A stretch of DNA of 64,000 bases from Alphaproteobacteria bacterium (GTDB lineage: Bacteria > Pseudomonadota > Alphaproteobacteria > CALKHQ01), in contig JAWKYB010000017.1 of assembly GCA_041396705.1 (NCBI GenBank), positions 59,974 through 123,973 on the forward strand, read 5' to 3'. Positions 35,401-45,276 of the stretch are shown here, in pieces. Numbering within the stretch: position 1 is the first letter of the stretch; each line of letters opens with the position of its first letter. Made by a program: the position numbers and the translations under genes. Below the pieces are notes generated by a model. It was not told where the DNA came from and searched no databases. It saw only the letters and a list, made by a program, of their open reading frames with translations.

Positions 35401-36777
35401 ATGACTGACCCGAATAGCGCGCTATCGGTCATCTTCACCGAGTTCTACTACTGGGTGACCGTGGCGCTGATGTTCCTCATCCATGTGGGCTTCTGCATGT
35501 ATGAGGTCGGTGCATCGCGCAACAAGAACAAGATGCACACGCTGATGAAGAACACGATGCTGATCCCGCTGGTCACCGTCACGTTCTATCTGTTCGGCTG
35601 GTGGATCTATTTCGCGTTTCCCAACGGCATTCCCGGCATCACCGGCGACCTGCCCGAGGCGGCGGCGACCTATCTGCCATGGTCGGAAAACATGGGCACG
35701 CACATGCAGGACCGCATCACCGGCGTGTTCTGGGCGGCGTTCCTGCTGTTCTCTTGGACGGCGGCCTCGATCGTCTCCGGCTCGGTGATCGAGCGCATCC
35801 GCTCCGGCGCCTTCTGGATCATGGCGGTGCTGATCGGCTCGGTCACCTGGATCATCGACGCGGCCTGGGGCTGGCACCCGGACGGCTGGATGGTCACCGA
35901 GCTCGGCTATCACGACGCCTATGCCTCCGGCGTCATCCACGCCATCGCCGGCGGCGCCGCGTTGGGCGCGCTGATCGTGCTCGGCCCGCGTGTCGGCCGG
36001 TTCAAGCCGGACGGCACCGCGCGGGTGATCCCGCCGAACAATCCATGGCTGGTCACGGTCGGCATCTTCCTGATCTACACCGGCTTCTGGGGCTTCTATG
36101 TCGCCTGCAACGTGCCGATCATCGACAGCGACTTCATCGGCAGCACCGCAGAGGGCGGCGCCACCTTCTATACGGCGACCACGATCTATCTGACGCCCAC
36201 CACCCTGTCGGCAATTACGTTCAACTTCCTGATGTCGCTGTCGGGCGGCCTGATGGTCGGCTATCTGGTGTCGAAGGGCGATGCCTTCTGGACCTATTCG
36301 CTGGGTCTGGCCGGCATCATCACGGCGTCGGCCGGCAACGACCTCTACCATCCGATCGAATCGATGCTGGTCGGCGGCGTCGGCGCCTGGATAGCCTACA
36401 AGCTGCACTACTGGGCCGAGCGCAAGTTCAAGTTCGACGACGCGGTCGGTGCGGTGGCGGTGCACGGCTATGCCGGTTTCGCCGGGCTGGTCATCGCCGG
36501 CTTCCTGCTGTGGGGCCATCCGGCGACGGCCGGCTACCACGGCGAGGCGACGCCGATCACGCCGTGGGGCAACACCATCGGCGCGATCATCATGTTCTTC
36601 GTGCTGGGCTTCCTGCCGATGTTCATCCTGGCCAAGATCCTCAACGCCTTCGGGCTGTTGCGCGTCCCGCGCGACGTTGAGCTGGCGGGCCTCGATTTCG
36701 CGGCCAATCACACGGAAGCGCTGGACCAGGCCGAGATCGAAGAGGCGACGATGGCCGCCGTCCGGGCCAAGAACTGA
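35401..36777 (+). CDS. Divergent Amt/Rh-family ammonium (methylammonium) transporter
   Basis: 458 residues, about eleven membrane segments. The two pore histidines are visible: HDAYASGVIHAIAG (with the aspartate eight residues before, as in AmtB) and DDAVGAVAVHGYAG. The rest is far from the two Amt proteins at 55-59 kb, there is no PII gene alongside, and no export signal. It is followed by a 77-residue membrane protein. Placed downstream of the glx cluster, it may import methylammonium. The start at 35401 has AGAAGGA upstream. Confidence 0.88.
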   Translation: MTDPNSALSVIFTEFYYWVTVALMFLIHVGFCMYEVGASRNKNKMHTLMKNTMLIPLVTVTFYLFGWWIYFAFPNGIPGITGDLPEAAATYLPWSENMGTHMQDRITGVFWAAFLLFSWTAASIVSGSVIERIRSGAFWIMAVLIGSVTWIIDAAWGWHPDGWMVTELGYHDAYASGVIHAIAGGAALGALIVLGPRVGRFKPDGTARVIPPNNPWLVTVGIFLIYTGFWGFYVACNVPIIDSDFIGSTAEGGATFYTATTIYLTPTTLSAITFNFLMSLSGGLMVGYLVSKGDAFWTYSLGLAGIITASAGNDLYHPIESMLVGGVGAWIAYKLHYWAERKFKFDDAVGAVAVHGYAGFAGLVIAGFLLWGHPATAGYHGEATPITPWGNTIGAIIMFFVLGFLPMFILAKILNAFGLLRVPRDVELAGLDFAANHTEALDQAEIEEATMAAVRAKN

Positions 36778-36791
36778 GGGAGGGCCGAACC

Positions 36792-37025
36792 ATGTCCACC
36801 ACACCCGTCGAGACCTGGCAGAACGTGAACGGCGAGGAGATCGCTGCGATCTATCCCTTCGTCGGCATCGAAGTCTGGCTGGTCATCGCCTGCGTGATCT
36901 TCTGGGTGCTGTTCCACATCTGGCAGATCAAGCAGGAGAACAGGGAGATCCGCGAGGATCACGAGCTGCTCAAGAAGAACGGCAACCTGGAACGCGTCGT
37001 GAAGGGCGACAACCTGTTGCTCTGA
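36792..37025 (+). CDS. Small single-span membrane protein next to Amt, 77 aa
   Basis: Begins MSTTPVETWQNVNGEEIAAI, with one hydrophobic span (about residues 27-43, VWLVIACVIFWVLFHIW) followed by a charged coiled helix QIKQENREIREDHELLKKNG. Strong GAGGGAGGGC ribosome site, 14 bp after the Amt stop. Function unknown; perhaps a regulatory or stabilising partner of the Amt protein. An efficient terminator follows. Confidence 0.8.
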   Translation: MSTTPVETWQNVNGEEIAAIYPFVGIEVWLVIACVIFWVLFHIWQIKQENREIREDHELLKKNGNLERVVKGDNLLL

Positions 37026-37053
37026 GCGTTGCCAGGGCCGTGTCTGCCGCTCT

Positions 37054-37081
37054 GGGGCGCCGCATCGCGGCGCCCCTTTTT
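37054..37081 (+). terminator. Rho-independent terminator after the Amt operon
   Basis: Perfect 10-bp stem GGGGCGCCGC / GCGGCGCCCC around a 3-base loop, followed by TTTTT. It lies between the small membrane protein and the convergent amidohydrolase and may serve both. Confidence 0.92.
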
Positions 37082-37093
37082 CGTGGCCGGCAC

Positions 37094-38392
37094 TCAGGCG
37101 GAGACGCGCAGGCCCTGCGGCGCCTGTGGCATCTCGTAGCGGGCGAAACGGCCGCCGATCATCACCGCACTCAGGCGGTCCGGATCCTGCAGGATGCGGA
37201 TGTCGTCCAGCGGGTCGCCGTCGACGACCAGCAGGTCGGCATGGGCGCCCGGCGCGAGCCGGCCGATCCGCTCCGGCTCGCCCATCAGCTCGCCGCCCAG
37301 TCGGGTGGCGGCGACGAGCGCCTCCATCGGCGTGAAGCCGAGCAGGCCGACGAAGTGCTCCAGGTCGCGGGCGTTGGTACCGATCGGGTTGGTGATGCCG
37401 GCGCCGTAGTCGCCGCCGGGCAGGATGCGCACGCCGCGCTTGCGCAGGTCGCTCATGCAGTCGATCAACGTTGCAAGCTCCTCCTGCAGCAGCGCGAGCT
37501 TGCGCGGCGGCATCGGCAGGCCGAATTCCCGGTGCCGGTTGATCTGCGACCATGGGAAGCCGATGGTCGGCGCGACGAACACCCGGTCCTTCGCCGCCTC
37601 CAGCATGTCGCGCGCCTCCGCGTCGGCGAACACGGCGTGGTAGATCACGTCGACGCCGTGGCGGATGCACATCTTGACGCCGTCGGAACTGGTGCAGTGC
37701 GCCGCCACCATCATGTTGCGCGGCTTGGCCACCGCGACCAGCGCCGCAAGCTCGGCGTCGGTGATCACGGTGACCGTGCTGTAGGCGTGCATACGGCCAT
37801 AGTCGCGGTCGCCGGAGACGTTGACCTTCAGCGTGTCGACGCCGTCGCGCGCCGCCAGCCGCCCGGCCTCGGTGAAGGCGTCCGCGCCGTCGGCGATCAC
37901 GGTGAAGGCGATCGCGCGCGGCAGCGTCAGGTAGTTGGTATTGGCGTCGCCCAGGTTGCCGGAGGGCGTGATCTCCTGGCTGCAGGCGCGGATGCGCGGG
38001 CCGACGAAATGGCCGGCCTCGATCGCGTCGCGCACGGCGACGTCGAGCCGCGGCTTGGCCGCCGCGGCGCTGAACAGGCTGGTGAAGCCGCGCTGCAGCA
38101 GCAATTGCGCGTTCTTCAGCGAGACCAGCGCCTGGTCCTCGACCGGGGTCATGATCGTGCCCTCGAACGAGGTGATGTTGTCGAACGAGATGTGGCAGTG
38201 CGCCTCGACCATGCCCGGCATCACGGTGCGGCCGCCGCAGTCGACCCGCGCCAGCCGGTCGCCGCCGATCGCGGCGACGTTGGCCGGGCGCACCTGGGCG
38301 ATCGTGCCGTCCTCGACCAGGATGTCGCCGTCGAAGGGCGCGCCGCCGGAGCCGTCGATGATGCGCGCGTTGGTCAGCAGCAGATCGTTCAT
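37094..38392 (-). CDS. Amidohydrolase-family protein (metal-dependent)
   Basis: 432 residues. Opens LLLTNARIIDGSGGAPFDGD, then the HxH metal pair in EAHCHISFDN, a lysine-bearing strand LKVNVSG, AAHCT and VIYHAVF histidines, and a late aspartate in LPGGDYGAG; this is the layout of the imidazolonepropionase/prolidase-like amidohydrolases. The C-terminal GAHADLLVVDGDPL is the usual closing beta-sandwich. The substrate is unknown. The start at 38392 has GGGGAGGAG upstream; the longer frame to 38524 is not convincing. It diverges from an alcohol dehydrogenase. Confidence 0.85.
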   Translation of the reverse strand: MNDLLLTNARIIDGSGGAPFDGDILVEDGTIAQVRPANVAAIGGDRLARVDCGGRTVMPGMVEAHCHISFDNITSFEGTIMTPVEDQALVSLKNAQLLLQRGFTSLFSAAAAKPRLDVAVRDAIEAGHFVGPRIRACSQEITPSGNLGDANTNYLTLPRAIAFTVIADGADAFTEAGRLAARDGVDTLKVNVSGDRDYGRMHAYSTVTVITDAELAALVAVAKPRNMMVAAHCTSSDGVKMCIRHGVDVIYHAVFADAEARDMLEAAKDRVFVAPTIGFPWSQINRHREFGLPMPPRKLALLQEELATLIDCMSDLRKRGVRILPGGDYGAGITNPIGTNARDLEHFVGLLGFTPMEALVAATRLGGELMGEPERIGRLAPGAHADLLVVDGDPLDDIRILQDPDRLSAVMIGGRFARYEMPQAPQGLRVSA

Positions 38393-38594
38393 GGTCTCCT
38401 CCCCTGGCATGTCCATCGTGCTGGCGAACGACGCCGTTCGGTCAAGTAAGACACCCGGCGACCGCCGCCGCAAGGCAGGCGGCCGCGCCGTCTTTGCCGC
38501 ACCCGGCGGACCGCCGTTGCGCACGCCGGCCGCGGCCGGCTATCGAGAAGACGCAGAACCGGCCGCCGAGGGCCGGACAGGGAGTTAACCGCGC

Positions 38595-39788
38595 ATGTCG
38601 ATCGACCCCGCCACGCTGAAGGCCAACTGGAACTACCCGACGACGATCCGCTTCGGTCCCGGCCGGATCGCGGAGATCGCCGCCGCCTGCCGCTACGCCG
38701 GCATCGCGCGGCCGCAGATCGTCACCGACCCCGGGCTCGCCGGCCTGCCGATGATCGCCGACGCGCAGGCGCGGCTGGCCGAGGCCGGCATGCCGGCCGC
38801 GGTGTTCGCCGACGTGCAGGGCAACCCGGTCGGCGCCAATGTCGAGGCCGGGGTGGCGGCGTTCAAGGCCGGCGGCCATGACGGTGTGATCGCCTGGGGC
38901 GGCGGCAGCGCGCTGGACGCCGGCAAGGCGGTGGCGCTGATGGCCGGCCAGACGCGGTCGATGTGGGATTTCGAGGATGTCGGCGACAACTGGAAGCGGG
39001 TCGACGCGGACCGGGTGGCACCGGTGGTGGCGGTGCCGACCACGGCCGGCACCGGCTCCGAGACCGGCCGCGCCTCGGTGATCACCAATGTCGGGGCCGA
39101 CCGCAAGATCGTCGTCTTCCACCCGGCGATGATGCCGAAATGCGTGGTCGCCGACCCCGAACTGACGGTCGGGCTGCCGCCGCACCTGACCGCGGCCACC
39201 GGCATGGACGCGTTCGCCCACTGCCTGGAGGCCTATTGCGCGCCGGGCTTCCACCCGATGGCCGACGGCATCGCGGTCGAAGGCGTGCGGCTGGTCAAGG
39301 ACTGGCTGCCCGCGGCGGTCCGCGACGGCAAGGACATGGCCGCGCGCGCCCACATGATGGTCGCGGCCTCGATGGGCTCGACCGCGTTCCAGAAGGGCCT
39401 GGGCGCGATCCATTCGCTGTCCCACCCCTGCGGCTCGCTGTTCCACACCCACCACGGCCTGACCAATGCCGTGGTCATGCCCTATGTGCTGGCGTACAAC
39501 CGGCCGGTCATCGAGCAGCGGATCGGGCGGCTGGCCCGCTATCTGGGTCTCGACGGCAGCTTCGACGGTTTCATGCGCTGGGTGCTCGACCTGCGCGCCG
39601 AGATCGCGATTCCGAACACGCTGGCCGCGCTCAAGGTCGACCCGGCCGCGGTCGACCGGATGGCGGAGTTGGCGGCGATCGACCCGTGCGCCGGTGGCAA
39701 CCCGCGCCATGTCGGCGTCGCCGAGCACATCCACCTCTATCACGCCGCGCTCAACGGCGACCTGAAGAGCGCCGGCTGGCACGCCTGA
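38595..39788 (+). CDS. Iron-containing alcohol dehydrogenase
   Basis: 397 residues, group III (Fe-type) ADH. Seen: the nucleotide-binding GGGSALDAGKAVAL and PTTAGTGSETGRAS, and the metal site residues in GMDAFAHCLEAY and HSLSHPCGSLFHTHHGLTNA. The substrate, an alcohol or short aldehyde, is not predictable. Starts at ATG 38595 with AGGGAG upstream; convergent with deoA. Confidence 0.9.
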   Translation: MSIDPATLKANWNYPTTIRFGPGRIAEIAAACRYAGIARPQIVTDPGLAGLPMIADAQARLAEAGMPAAVFADVQGNPVGANVEAGVAAFKAGGHDGVIAWGGGSALDAGKAVALMAGQTRSMWDFEDVGDNWKRVDADRVAPVVAVPTTAGTGSETGRASVITNVGADRKIVVFHPAMMPKCVVADPELTVGLPPHLTAATGMDAFAHCLEAYCAPGFHPMADGIAVEGVRLVKDWLPAAVRDGKDMAARAHMMVAASMGSTAFQKGLGAIHSLSHPCGSLFHTHHGLTNAVVMPYVLAYNRPVIEQRIGRLARYLGLDGSFDGFMRWVLDLRAEIAIPNTLAALKVDPAAVDRMAELAAIDPCAGGNPRHVGVAEHIHLYHAALNGDLKSAGWHA

Positions 39789-39797
39789 GGCCGGCGT

Positions 39798-41150
39798 CTA
39801 CGCCGCCGCTTCGACCGCTTCGATCACCGCGTCGCCGGCCGGCTCCGGCGCCTCGTCGCCGATGACGACGGCGGCGGCGACCTGGATCGCCGCCAGCCGC
39901 CAGCCGTCCTCGCCGGCCGCGTGGATCGTCGCCAGCGGCTGGCCGCGGTCGACGCGGTCGCCGGGTGCCACCACGTCGGTCAGCCCGACCCGCGGGTCGA
40001 TCGGCGCGTTCGGCCTGGTGCGGCCGCCGCCGAGGCCGACGATGGCCATGCCGAGCGCCTGCAGGTCGATCGAGCGCACATGGCCCGCGCGGGCGGCCAC
40101 CGCGGGCCGCACCACCGGAGCGCGCGGCAGGAAGGCGTCCGGGTCCTCCACCAGGTCGGCCGAGCCGCCGAGGGCGGCGACCATGCGGCCGAAGCGCTCG
40201 GCCGCGAGCCCGTCGGTGATCGCCCGCTCGATCCGCGCCGCACCCTCGTCGGCGCTGTCGGCGACCCCGACCCTGGCCAGCACCGCGCCGCCCAGCGCCG
40301 AGGTCACGCGCATCAGCCGCTCGTCGCCGGGCTCGCCGCGCATCATCGCGATGCACTCGCCCACCTCCAGCGCGTTGCCGGCGGTGCGGCCGAGCACCTG
40401 GTTCATGTCGGTGACCCGCGCCATGGTCGGCAGGCCGGCACCGTTGGCGACCGCGACCAGCGCCTCGGCCAGCTCCAGCGCCGCGGCGCGGCCGACCATG
40501 AACGCGCCGGACCCGGTCTTGACGTCCAGCACCAGCGCGTCGAGGCCCTCGGCCAGCTTCTTCGACAGGATCGACGAGACGATCAGCGGCAGCGATGCGA
40601 CGGTAGCGGTGACGTCGCGGATGGCATAGAGCCGCCGGTCGGCCGGTACCAGGTCGGCGGACGCCCCGACGATGGCGCAGCCGACCTCCATGCAGATGCG
40701 CTGCAGCTGGTCGGTCGGCACGTCGCAGCGATAGCCGGGGATCGATTCCAGCTTGTCGAGCGTGCCGCCGGTATGGCCGAGCCCGCGGCCGGACAGCATC
40801 GGCACCACGCAGCCGCAGGCCGCCAGCGCCGGCGCCAGGATCAGGCTGACCTTGTCGCCGATACCGCCGGTCGAATGCTTGTCGACGATCGGCCGGCCGT
40901 CGCGCAGGTCGGTCCAGTCCAGCGCGGCGCCGCTGGCGGTCATCGCCCGGGTCAGCGCCACCTGCTCGCCGCGGTCGAGCCCGCGCAGGAACACGGCCAT
41001 GGCGAATGCGGCGACCTGCGCCTCCGACCAGGACTCGCTGGCGATGCCCTGCGCGATCGCCTCGATCTCGGCGACGGACAGCGTGCCGCCGTCGCGCTTC
41101 GCAGCGATCAGCGTCTGCGGCGGGGTCGCGCTCATCGCGCGCTCAGTCAT
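39798..41150 (-). CDS. deoA: Thymidine phosphorylase
   Basis: 450 residues. Splits thymidine or deoxyuridine with phosphate to the base and deoxyribose 1-phosphate. Seen: DKHSTGGIGDKVSLILAPAL (phosphate and substrate loop), KTGSGAFMVG, and the C-terminal biotinyl-like domain. The start at 41150 overlaps the stop of cdd by 8 bp. Last gene of a nucleoside uptake and salvage operon (BMP, ATPase, two permeases, cdd, deoA). Confidence 0.95.
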   Translation of the reverse strand: MTERAMSATPPQTLIAAKRDGGTLSVAEIEAIAQGIASESWSEAQVAAFAMAVFLRGLDRGEQVALTRAMTASGAALDWTDLRDGRPIVDKHSTGGIGDKVSLILAPALAACGCVVPMLSGRGLGHTGGTLDKLESIPGYRCDVPTDQLQRICMEVGCAIVGASADLVPADRRLYAIRDVTATVASLPLIVSSILSKKLAEGLDALVLDVKTGSGAFMVGRAAALELAEALVAVANGAGLPTMARVTDMNQVLGRTAGNALEVGECIAMMRGEPGDERLMRVTSALGGAVLARVGVADSADEGAARIERAITDGLAAERFGRMVAALGGSADLVEDPDAFLPRAPVVRPAVAARAGHVRSIDLQALGMAIVGLGGGRTRPNAPIDPRVGLTDVVAPGDRVDRGQPLATIHAAGEDGWRLAAIQVAAAVVIGDEAPEPAGDAVIEAVEAAA

Positions 41151-41565
41151 CGAGGTTGTGCGGGCCGAAGCCGTGCGGCAGCAGGTCCCGCAGCGTGAAT
41201 GTGCGGCGCAGGCCCTCGGGCCCGCAGATGTGGATCGGCATGGTCCAGTCGGCGAACTCGGCCAGCCGCTGGCGGCAGCCGCCGCAGGGCGTGCACAGCG
41301 CCTCGCCCTGGCCGATCACCACCGCTTCGACGATGCGCAGGCCGCCGGCCGTCACCATCGCGCCGATGGCGGAGGCCTCGGCGCACTGGCCGACCGGATA
41401 GGCCGCGTTCTCGACGTTGCAGCCGGCATAGAGCCCGCCGTCGTCGCAGCGCAGGCAGGCGCCGACCGGGAAGCGCGAGTAGGGCGCATAGGCGTTGGCC
41501 ATCGCCGCCTTCGCCCGCGCGAACAGCGGCGCGAGCCCGTCCGGCAGCGTCGCCGGCGCGCTCAT
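41143..41565 (-). CDS. cdd: Cytidine deaminase
   Basis: 140 residues, small tetrameric type. Substrate loop FPVGACLRC and CNVENAAYPVGQCAEASAI; the zinc is bound by the cysteine in QCAEAS and the pair in CTPCGGCRQ. Deaminates cytidine and deoxycytidine to uridine forms. Start ATG at 41565 overlaps the permease stop (4 bp). Confidence 0.96.
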   Translation of the reverse strand: MSAPATLPDGLAPLFARAKAAMANAYAPYSRFPVGACLRCDDGGLYAGCNVENAAYPVGQCAEASAIGAMVTAGGLRIVEAVVIGQGEALCTPCGGCRQRLAEFADWTMPIHICGPEGLRRTFTLRDLLPHGFGPHNLDD

Positions 41566-42533
41566 CGCTCTTTCACATAGGGCCGGCCGATCGCCTTCGG
41601 CGCGACCGCCTTGCCGATGAAGCCGGCCAGCAGCACCACCGTCAGCACATAGGGCAGCGCCTGGAACACCTGCACCGGCACCTCGCCGATGCCGGGCACC
41701 TGCCAGCCCTGCAGCCGCGCCTCCAGCGACTGCAGCAGGCCGAACAGGAAGCAGGCGCCGAGCACCGGCACCGGCCGCCACTTGGCGAAGATCAGCGCGG
41801 CCAGCGCCAGATAGCCGCGGCCGGCGGTCATGTCGCGGCCGAAGAAGGCGCCGTCGGCGATCGACAGATAGGCGCCGGCAATGCCGCAAAGCGCGCCGGA
41901 GACGATCAGCGCCAGATAGCGCATCCGCACCACCGAGATGCCGGCGGTGTCGACGGCGGCCGGGTTCTCGCCGACCGCGCGCAGCCGGAGCCCGAAGCGG
42001 GTGCGGTAGACCACCCACGAGACCAGCGGCACCAGCACGAACATCAGATAGACCAGCACGTTGTGGCCGCTGATCAGCTCCGACCACAGCTGGCCCAGCA
42101 CCGGCACGTCGGCCACCGACTGCGCCAGCGGCAGGTCGACCGGTGCGAAGCGCTGGCCGATCTCCAGCGCCGGCGTCTTGCCGCCCTGGCCGAACCAGGC
42201 ATGGCCCAGCGTGACGGTCAGGCCGGCGGCGACGAAGTTGATGGCCAGGCCGGAGATGACCTGGTCGCCGCGGAAGGTGACGCTGGCCACCGCGTGGACC
42301 AGCGCCAGCGCCATCGCGATGCCCATGGCCGCGAGCAGGCCCAGCCATGGGCTGCCGGTGGTGGCGGCGACCGCGCCGGCAAAGAAGGCGGCGAACAGCA
42401 TCTTGCCTTCCAGCGCGATGTTGACCACGCCCGAGCGCTCGGCGAACAGGCCGGCCAGCGCTGCCAGCACCAGCGGGGTCGACACCCGGATGGTGGCGTC
42501 GAGCAGCAGCACGATGAAGTTGATCGTGTCCAT
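41562..42533 (-). CDS. Nucleoside ABC transporter permease (BMP/YufQ type)
   Basis: 323 residues with about eight to ten membrane segments and the LFAERSGVVNIALEGKMLFA motif of BPD-transp-2 (branched-chain/simple-sugar type) permeases. Pairs with the permease at 42552-43664 in a heterodimeric pore. Part of the nucleoside importer; overlaps cdd by 4 bp and follows the other permease at 18 bp. Confidence 0.92.
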   Translation of the reverse strand: MDTINFIVLLLDATIRVSTPLVLAALAGLFAERSGVVNIALEGKMLFAAFFAGAVAATTGSPWLGLLAAMGIAMALALVHAVASVTFRGDQVISGLAINFVAAGLTVTLGHAWFGQGGKTPALEIGQRFAPVDLPLAQSVADVPVLGQLWSELISGHNVLVYLMFVLVPLVSWVVYRTRFGLRLRAVGENPAAVDTAGISVVRMRYLALIVSGALCGIAGAYLSIADGAFFGRDMTAGRGYLALAALIFAKWRPVPVLGACFLFGLLQSLEARLQGWQVPGIGEVPVQVFQALPYVLTVVLLAGFIGKAVAPKAIGRPYVKER

Positions 42534-42551
42534 CCCCGCCTCCCGCCCGCG

Positions 42552-43664
42552 CTAGCGCGCGTCCTCGTCGTCGGCCAGGCGCCGGCGGAACAGTGCCACG
42601 ATCGGCTGGCGCACCATGTTGTCCATCGCCCCGGCGAACATGATCACCAGGCCCTGGATCGCGATCACCATCTCGCGGCTGATGTCCGGCATCTCGAACT
42701 GCAGCTCGGTGCCGCCCTGGTACAACGCGCCGAACAGCAGTGCCGCCAGTACGATGCCGACCGGGTGGTTGCGGCCCATCAGCGCCACCGCGATTCCGAC
42801 GAAGCCGGCGCCGTTGACATAGTCGTTGATCAGCCGGCCGCTGGCGCCCATCACCTCGTTCAGGGCGATGAAGCCGGCCAGAGCGCCGGAGATCAGCATC
42901 GCCGTGATGATCACCTTGGTCCGCGAGATGCCGCCGTAGACCGCCGCCGTCTCGTTGGCGCCGACCGCACGCAGCCGATAGCCCCAGCGCGTGTGCCAGA
43001 CGAACAGATAGACCAGCACGCAGCAGACCACGGCCCAGACGATGGCCATGTTGACCGGCGTGTTCTTGAACAGCGCGCCCAGCTCGCCCGGCAGCTCGCT
43101 CAGCTTCGGCATCCGCGCCTCGGGCGCGAAGGCGCGCGTCTCCGGGCTCATCTTGCCGGGCTCGCGGAACACGTTGACCAGCAGGTAGTTCATCAGCGAC
43201 CAGGCGATGAAGTTGAACATGATGGTCGTGATGACGATGTGGCTGCCGCGCTTGGCCTGGAACAGCGCCGGCAGGAAGGCCCAGCCGGCGCCGAACAGGG
43301 CGGCCGCGACGATCGCCGCCGGCAGGATCAGCACGAAGGGCAGGCCCTCCATGTGCAGGCAGACCAGCGCCACGCCCAGGCCGGCGACATAGGCTTGGCC
43401 CTCGCCGCCGATGTTGAACAGGCCGCAGTGGAACGCCACCGCGACCGCCAGCCCGGCGAAGATGAAGTTGGTGGTGTAGAACAGGGTGAAGCCCAGGTTG
43501 TAGCCGTCGCCGATGGCGCCGACGACGAGGTACTCCACCGCCTCCAGCGGATTCTGGCCGATCACCAGCACGATCACGCCGGAAATCAGGAAGGCGATCA
43601 CCACGCTGAGCAGCGGCACCAGGCCGATGTCGACCCAGCGCGGCATGGCCCGGGCGGCGCTCAC
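42552..43664 (-). CDS. Nucleoside ABC transporter permease (YufP type)
   Basis: 370 residues, about ten membrane segments; the conserved HCGLFNIGGEGQAYVAGLGV motif places it with the YufP/NupB permeases. It overlaps the ATPase stop by 4 bp, so translation is coupled. Confidence 0.92.
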   Translation of the reverse strand: MSAARAMPRWVDIGLVPLLSVVIAFLISGVIVLVIGQNPLEAVEYLVVGAIGDGYNLGFTLFYTTNFIFAGLAVAVAFHCGLFNIGGEGQAYVAGLGVALVCLHMEGLPFVLILPAAIVAAALFGAGWAFLPALFQAKRGSHIVITTIMFNFIAWSLMNYLLVNVFREPGKMSPETRAFAPEARMPKLSELPGELGALFKNTPVNMAIVWAVVCCVLVYLFVWHTRWGYRLRAVGANETAAVYGGISRTKVIITAMLISGALAGFIALNEVMGASGRLINDYVNGAGFVGIAVALMGRNHPVGIVLAALLFGALYQGGTELQFEMPDISREMVIAIQGLVIMFAGAMDNMVRQPIVALFRRRLADDEDAR

Positions 43665-45244
43665 GCGGCCTGCTCCTCGTTCGGGTTGATGCCGGCCATC
43701 ATCAGGCCCAGCGTGCGCTCGTCGGCCGCGGCGCCGGCGACCTCGCCGACGATACGGCCGTCGAACATCACCAGGATGCGGTCGCTGAGGCTCATGATCT
43801 CGTCGAGCTCGACGGAGACCAGCAGCACCGCCGCGCCGGCATCGCGCATCGCGATCAGTTGCTTGTGGATGAACTCGATCGCGCCGATATCCACGCCGCG
43901 CGTCGGCTGGCCGACCAGCAGCAGCTCCGGGTTGCGGCTGATCTCGCGCGCCAGCACCAGCTTCTGCTGGTTGCCGCCGGAGAAGTTGGCCGCCTTCAGC
44001 CGCGGGTTCGGCGGGCGCACGTCGAACCGCTCCATCTGCTCGGCGCAGGTGGCGATGATCGCCTTCCAGTCCAGCAACGGGCCGCGGGCGTAGGCCGGGT
44101 TGTCGTCATAGCCCAGGATCGTGCACTCGTTGGCCTCGAACGCGGTCACCAGGCCTTCGCGGTGGCGGTCCTCCGGCACGTGGGCCATGCCCTTGTGCCG
44201 CATCGCGCGGGCATCGAGGTGCATCTGCGGCGTGACCGTGTCGTCCTTGATACGGAAGGCACCGGAGGTGAACGGCGACACGCCGGCCAGCGCCGACAGC
44301 AGCGCCGACTGGCCGTTGCCGGACACGCCGGCGATGCCGACGATCTCGCCCGCACGGACGTCGAAGCTGATGCTGCGCACGCGCTCGACGCCCAGGCCGT
44401 CGACCACGCGCAGATTCTCCACCGCCAGCACGACGTCGCCCGGGTTGGCCGGGCCTTTCTCCACCCGCAGCAGCACCTTGCGGCCGACCATCAGTTCGGC
44501 CAGTTCCTCGCGATTGGTGTCGCCGGTGCGCCGGTCGGCGACCATCTCGCCGCGCCGCATCACCGAGACGTTGTCGGTGATCGCCATGATCTCGCGCAGC
44601 TTGTGGGTGATCAGGATGACGGTCTTGCCCTGCTCCTTCAGCGTGGCGAGGATGCGGAACAGGTGGTCGGCCTCCTGCGGCGTCAGCACGCCGGTCGGCT
44701 CGTCCAGGATCAGGATCTCGGCGCCGCGGTAGAGCGCCTTCAGGATCTCCACCCGCTGCTGCACGCCGACCGGCAGGTCGCCGACCACGGCGTCGGGGTC
44801 GACCTCCAGGCTGTATTCGCGCTCCAGCCGCTGCAGCTCGGCCCGGGTCTGCTCGACGCCCTTGCGCAGGACGGCGCCGCCCTCCGCGCCCAGCATGATG
44901 TTCTCCAGGACGGTGAACGGCTCGACCAGCATGAAGTGCTGGTGGACCATGCCGATGCCGGCGGCGATGGCATCGGACGACGCGTTGATCCTGACCGGCC
45001 GGCCGTCGATGCGGATCTCGCCCGCGTCGGCCTGGTAGAAGCCGTACAGGATGCTCATCAGCGTCGACTTGCCGGCGCCGTTCTCGCCGATGATGCCGTG
45101 GATGGTGCCGCGCGGCACCGCCAGGTTGATGTCCTTGTTGGCGTGCACCGGCCCGAAGCGCTTGTCGATGCCGACAAGCTCGATGGCATAGGCGCCGCCG
45201 GCGGAGGCGTTTCCTCCGCCGGCGGACTCATGGGGCGCGGTCAT
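43661..45244 (-). CDS. Nucleoside ABC transporter ATP-binding protein (YufO/NupA type)
   Basis: 527 residues, two ABC domains in tandem. First: Walker A GENGAGKSTLMSILYG, signature DLPVGVQQRVEILKALYRGA. Second: a degenerate Walker A (GVSGNGQSALLSALAG, with Q in place of K, as in simple-sugar and nucleoside importers) and SGGNQQKLVLAREIS. Works with the BMP-type binding protein and two permeases to import nucleosides. Confidence 0.93.
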   Translation of the reverse strand: MTAPHESAGGGNASAGGAYAIELVGIDKRFGPVHANKDINLAVPRGTIHGIIGENGAGKSTLMSILYGFYQADAGEIRIDGRPVRINASSDAIAAGIGMVHQHFMLVEPFTVLENIMLGAEGGAVLRKGVEQTRAELQRLEREYSLEVDPDAVVGDLPVGVQQRVEILKALYRGAEILILDEPTGVLTPQEADHLFRILATLKEQGKTVILITHKLREIMAITDNVSVMRRGEMVADRRTGDTNREELAELMVGRKVLLRVEKGPANPGDVVLAVENLRVVDGLGVERVRSISFDVRAGEIVGIAGVSGNGQSALLSALAGVSPFTSGAFRIKDDTVTPQMHLDARAMRHKGMAHVPEDRHREGLVTAFEANECTILGYDDNPAYARGPLLDWKAIIATCAEQMERFDVRPPNPRLKAANFSGGNQQKLVLAREISRNPELLLVGQPTRGVDIGAIEFIHKQLIAMRDAGAAVLLVSVELDEIMSLSDRILVMFDGRIVGEVAGAAADERTLGLMMAGINPNEEQAA

Positions 45245-45276
45245 CGCTCAGGATGACGGTCGCGAAGCGCGGCCGC

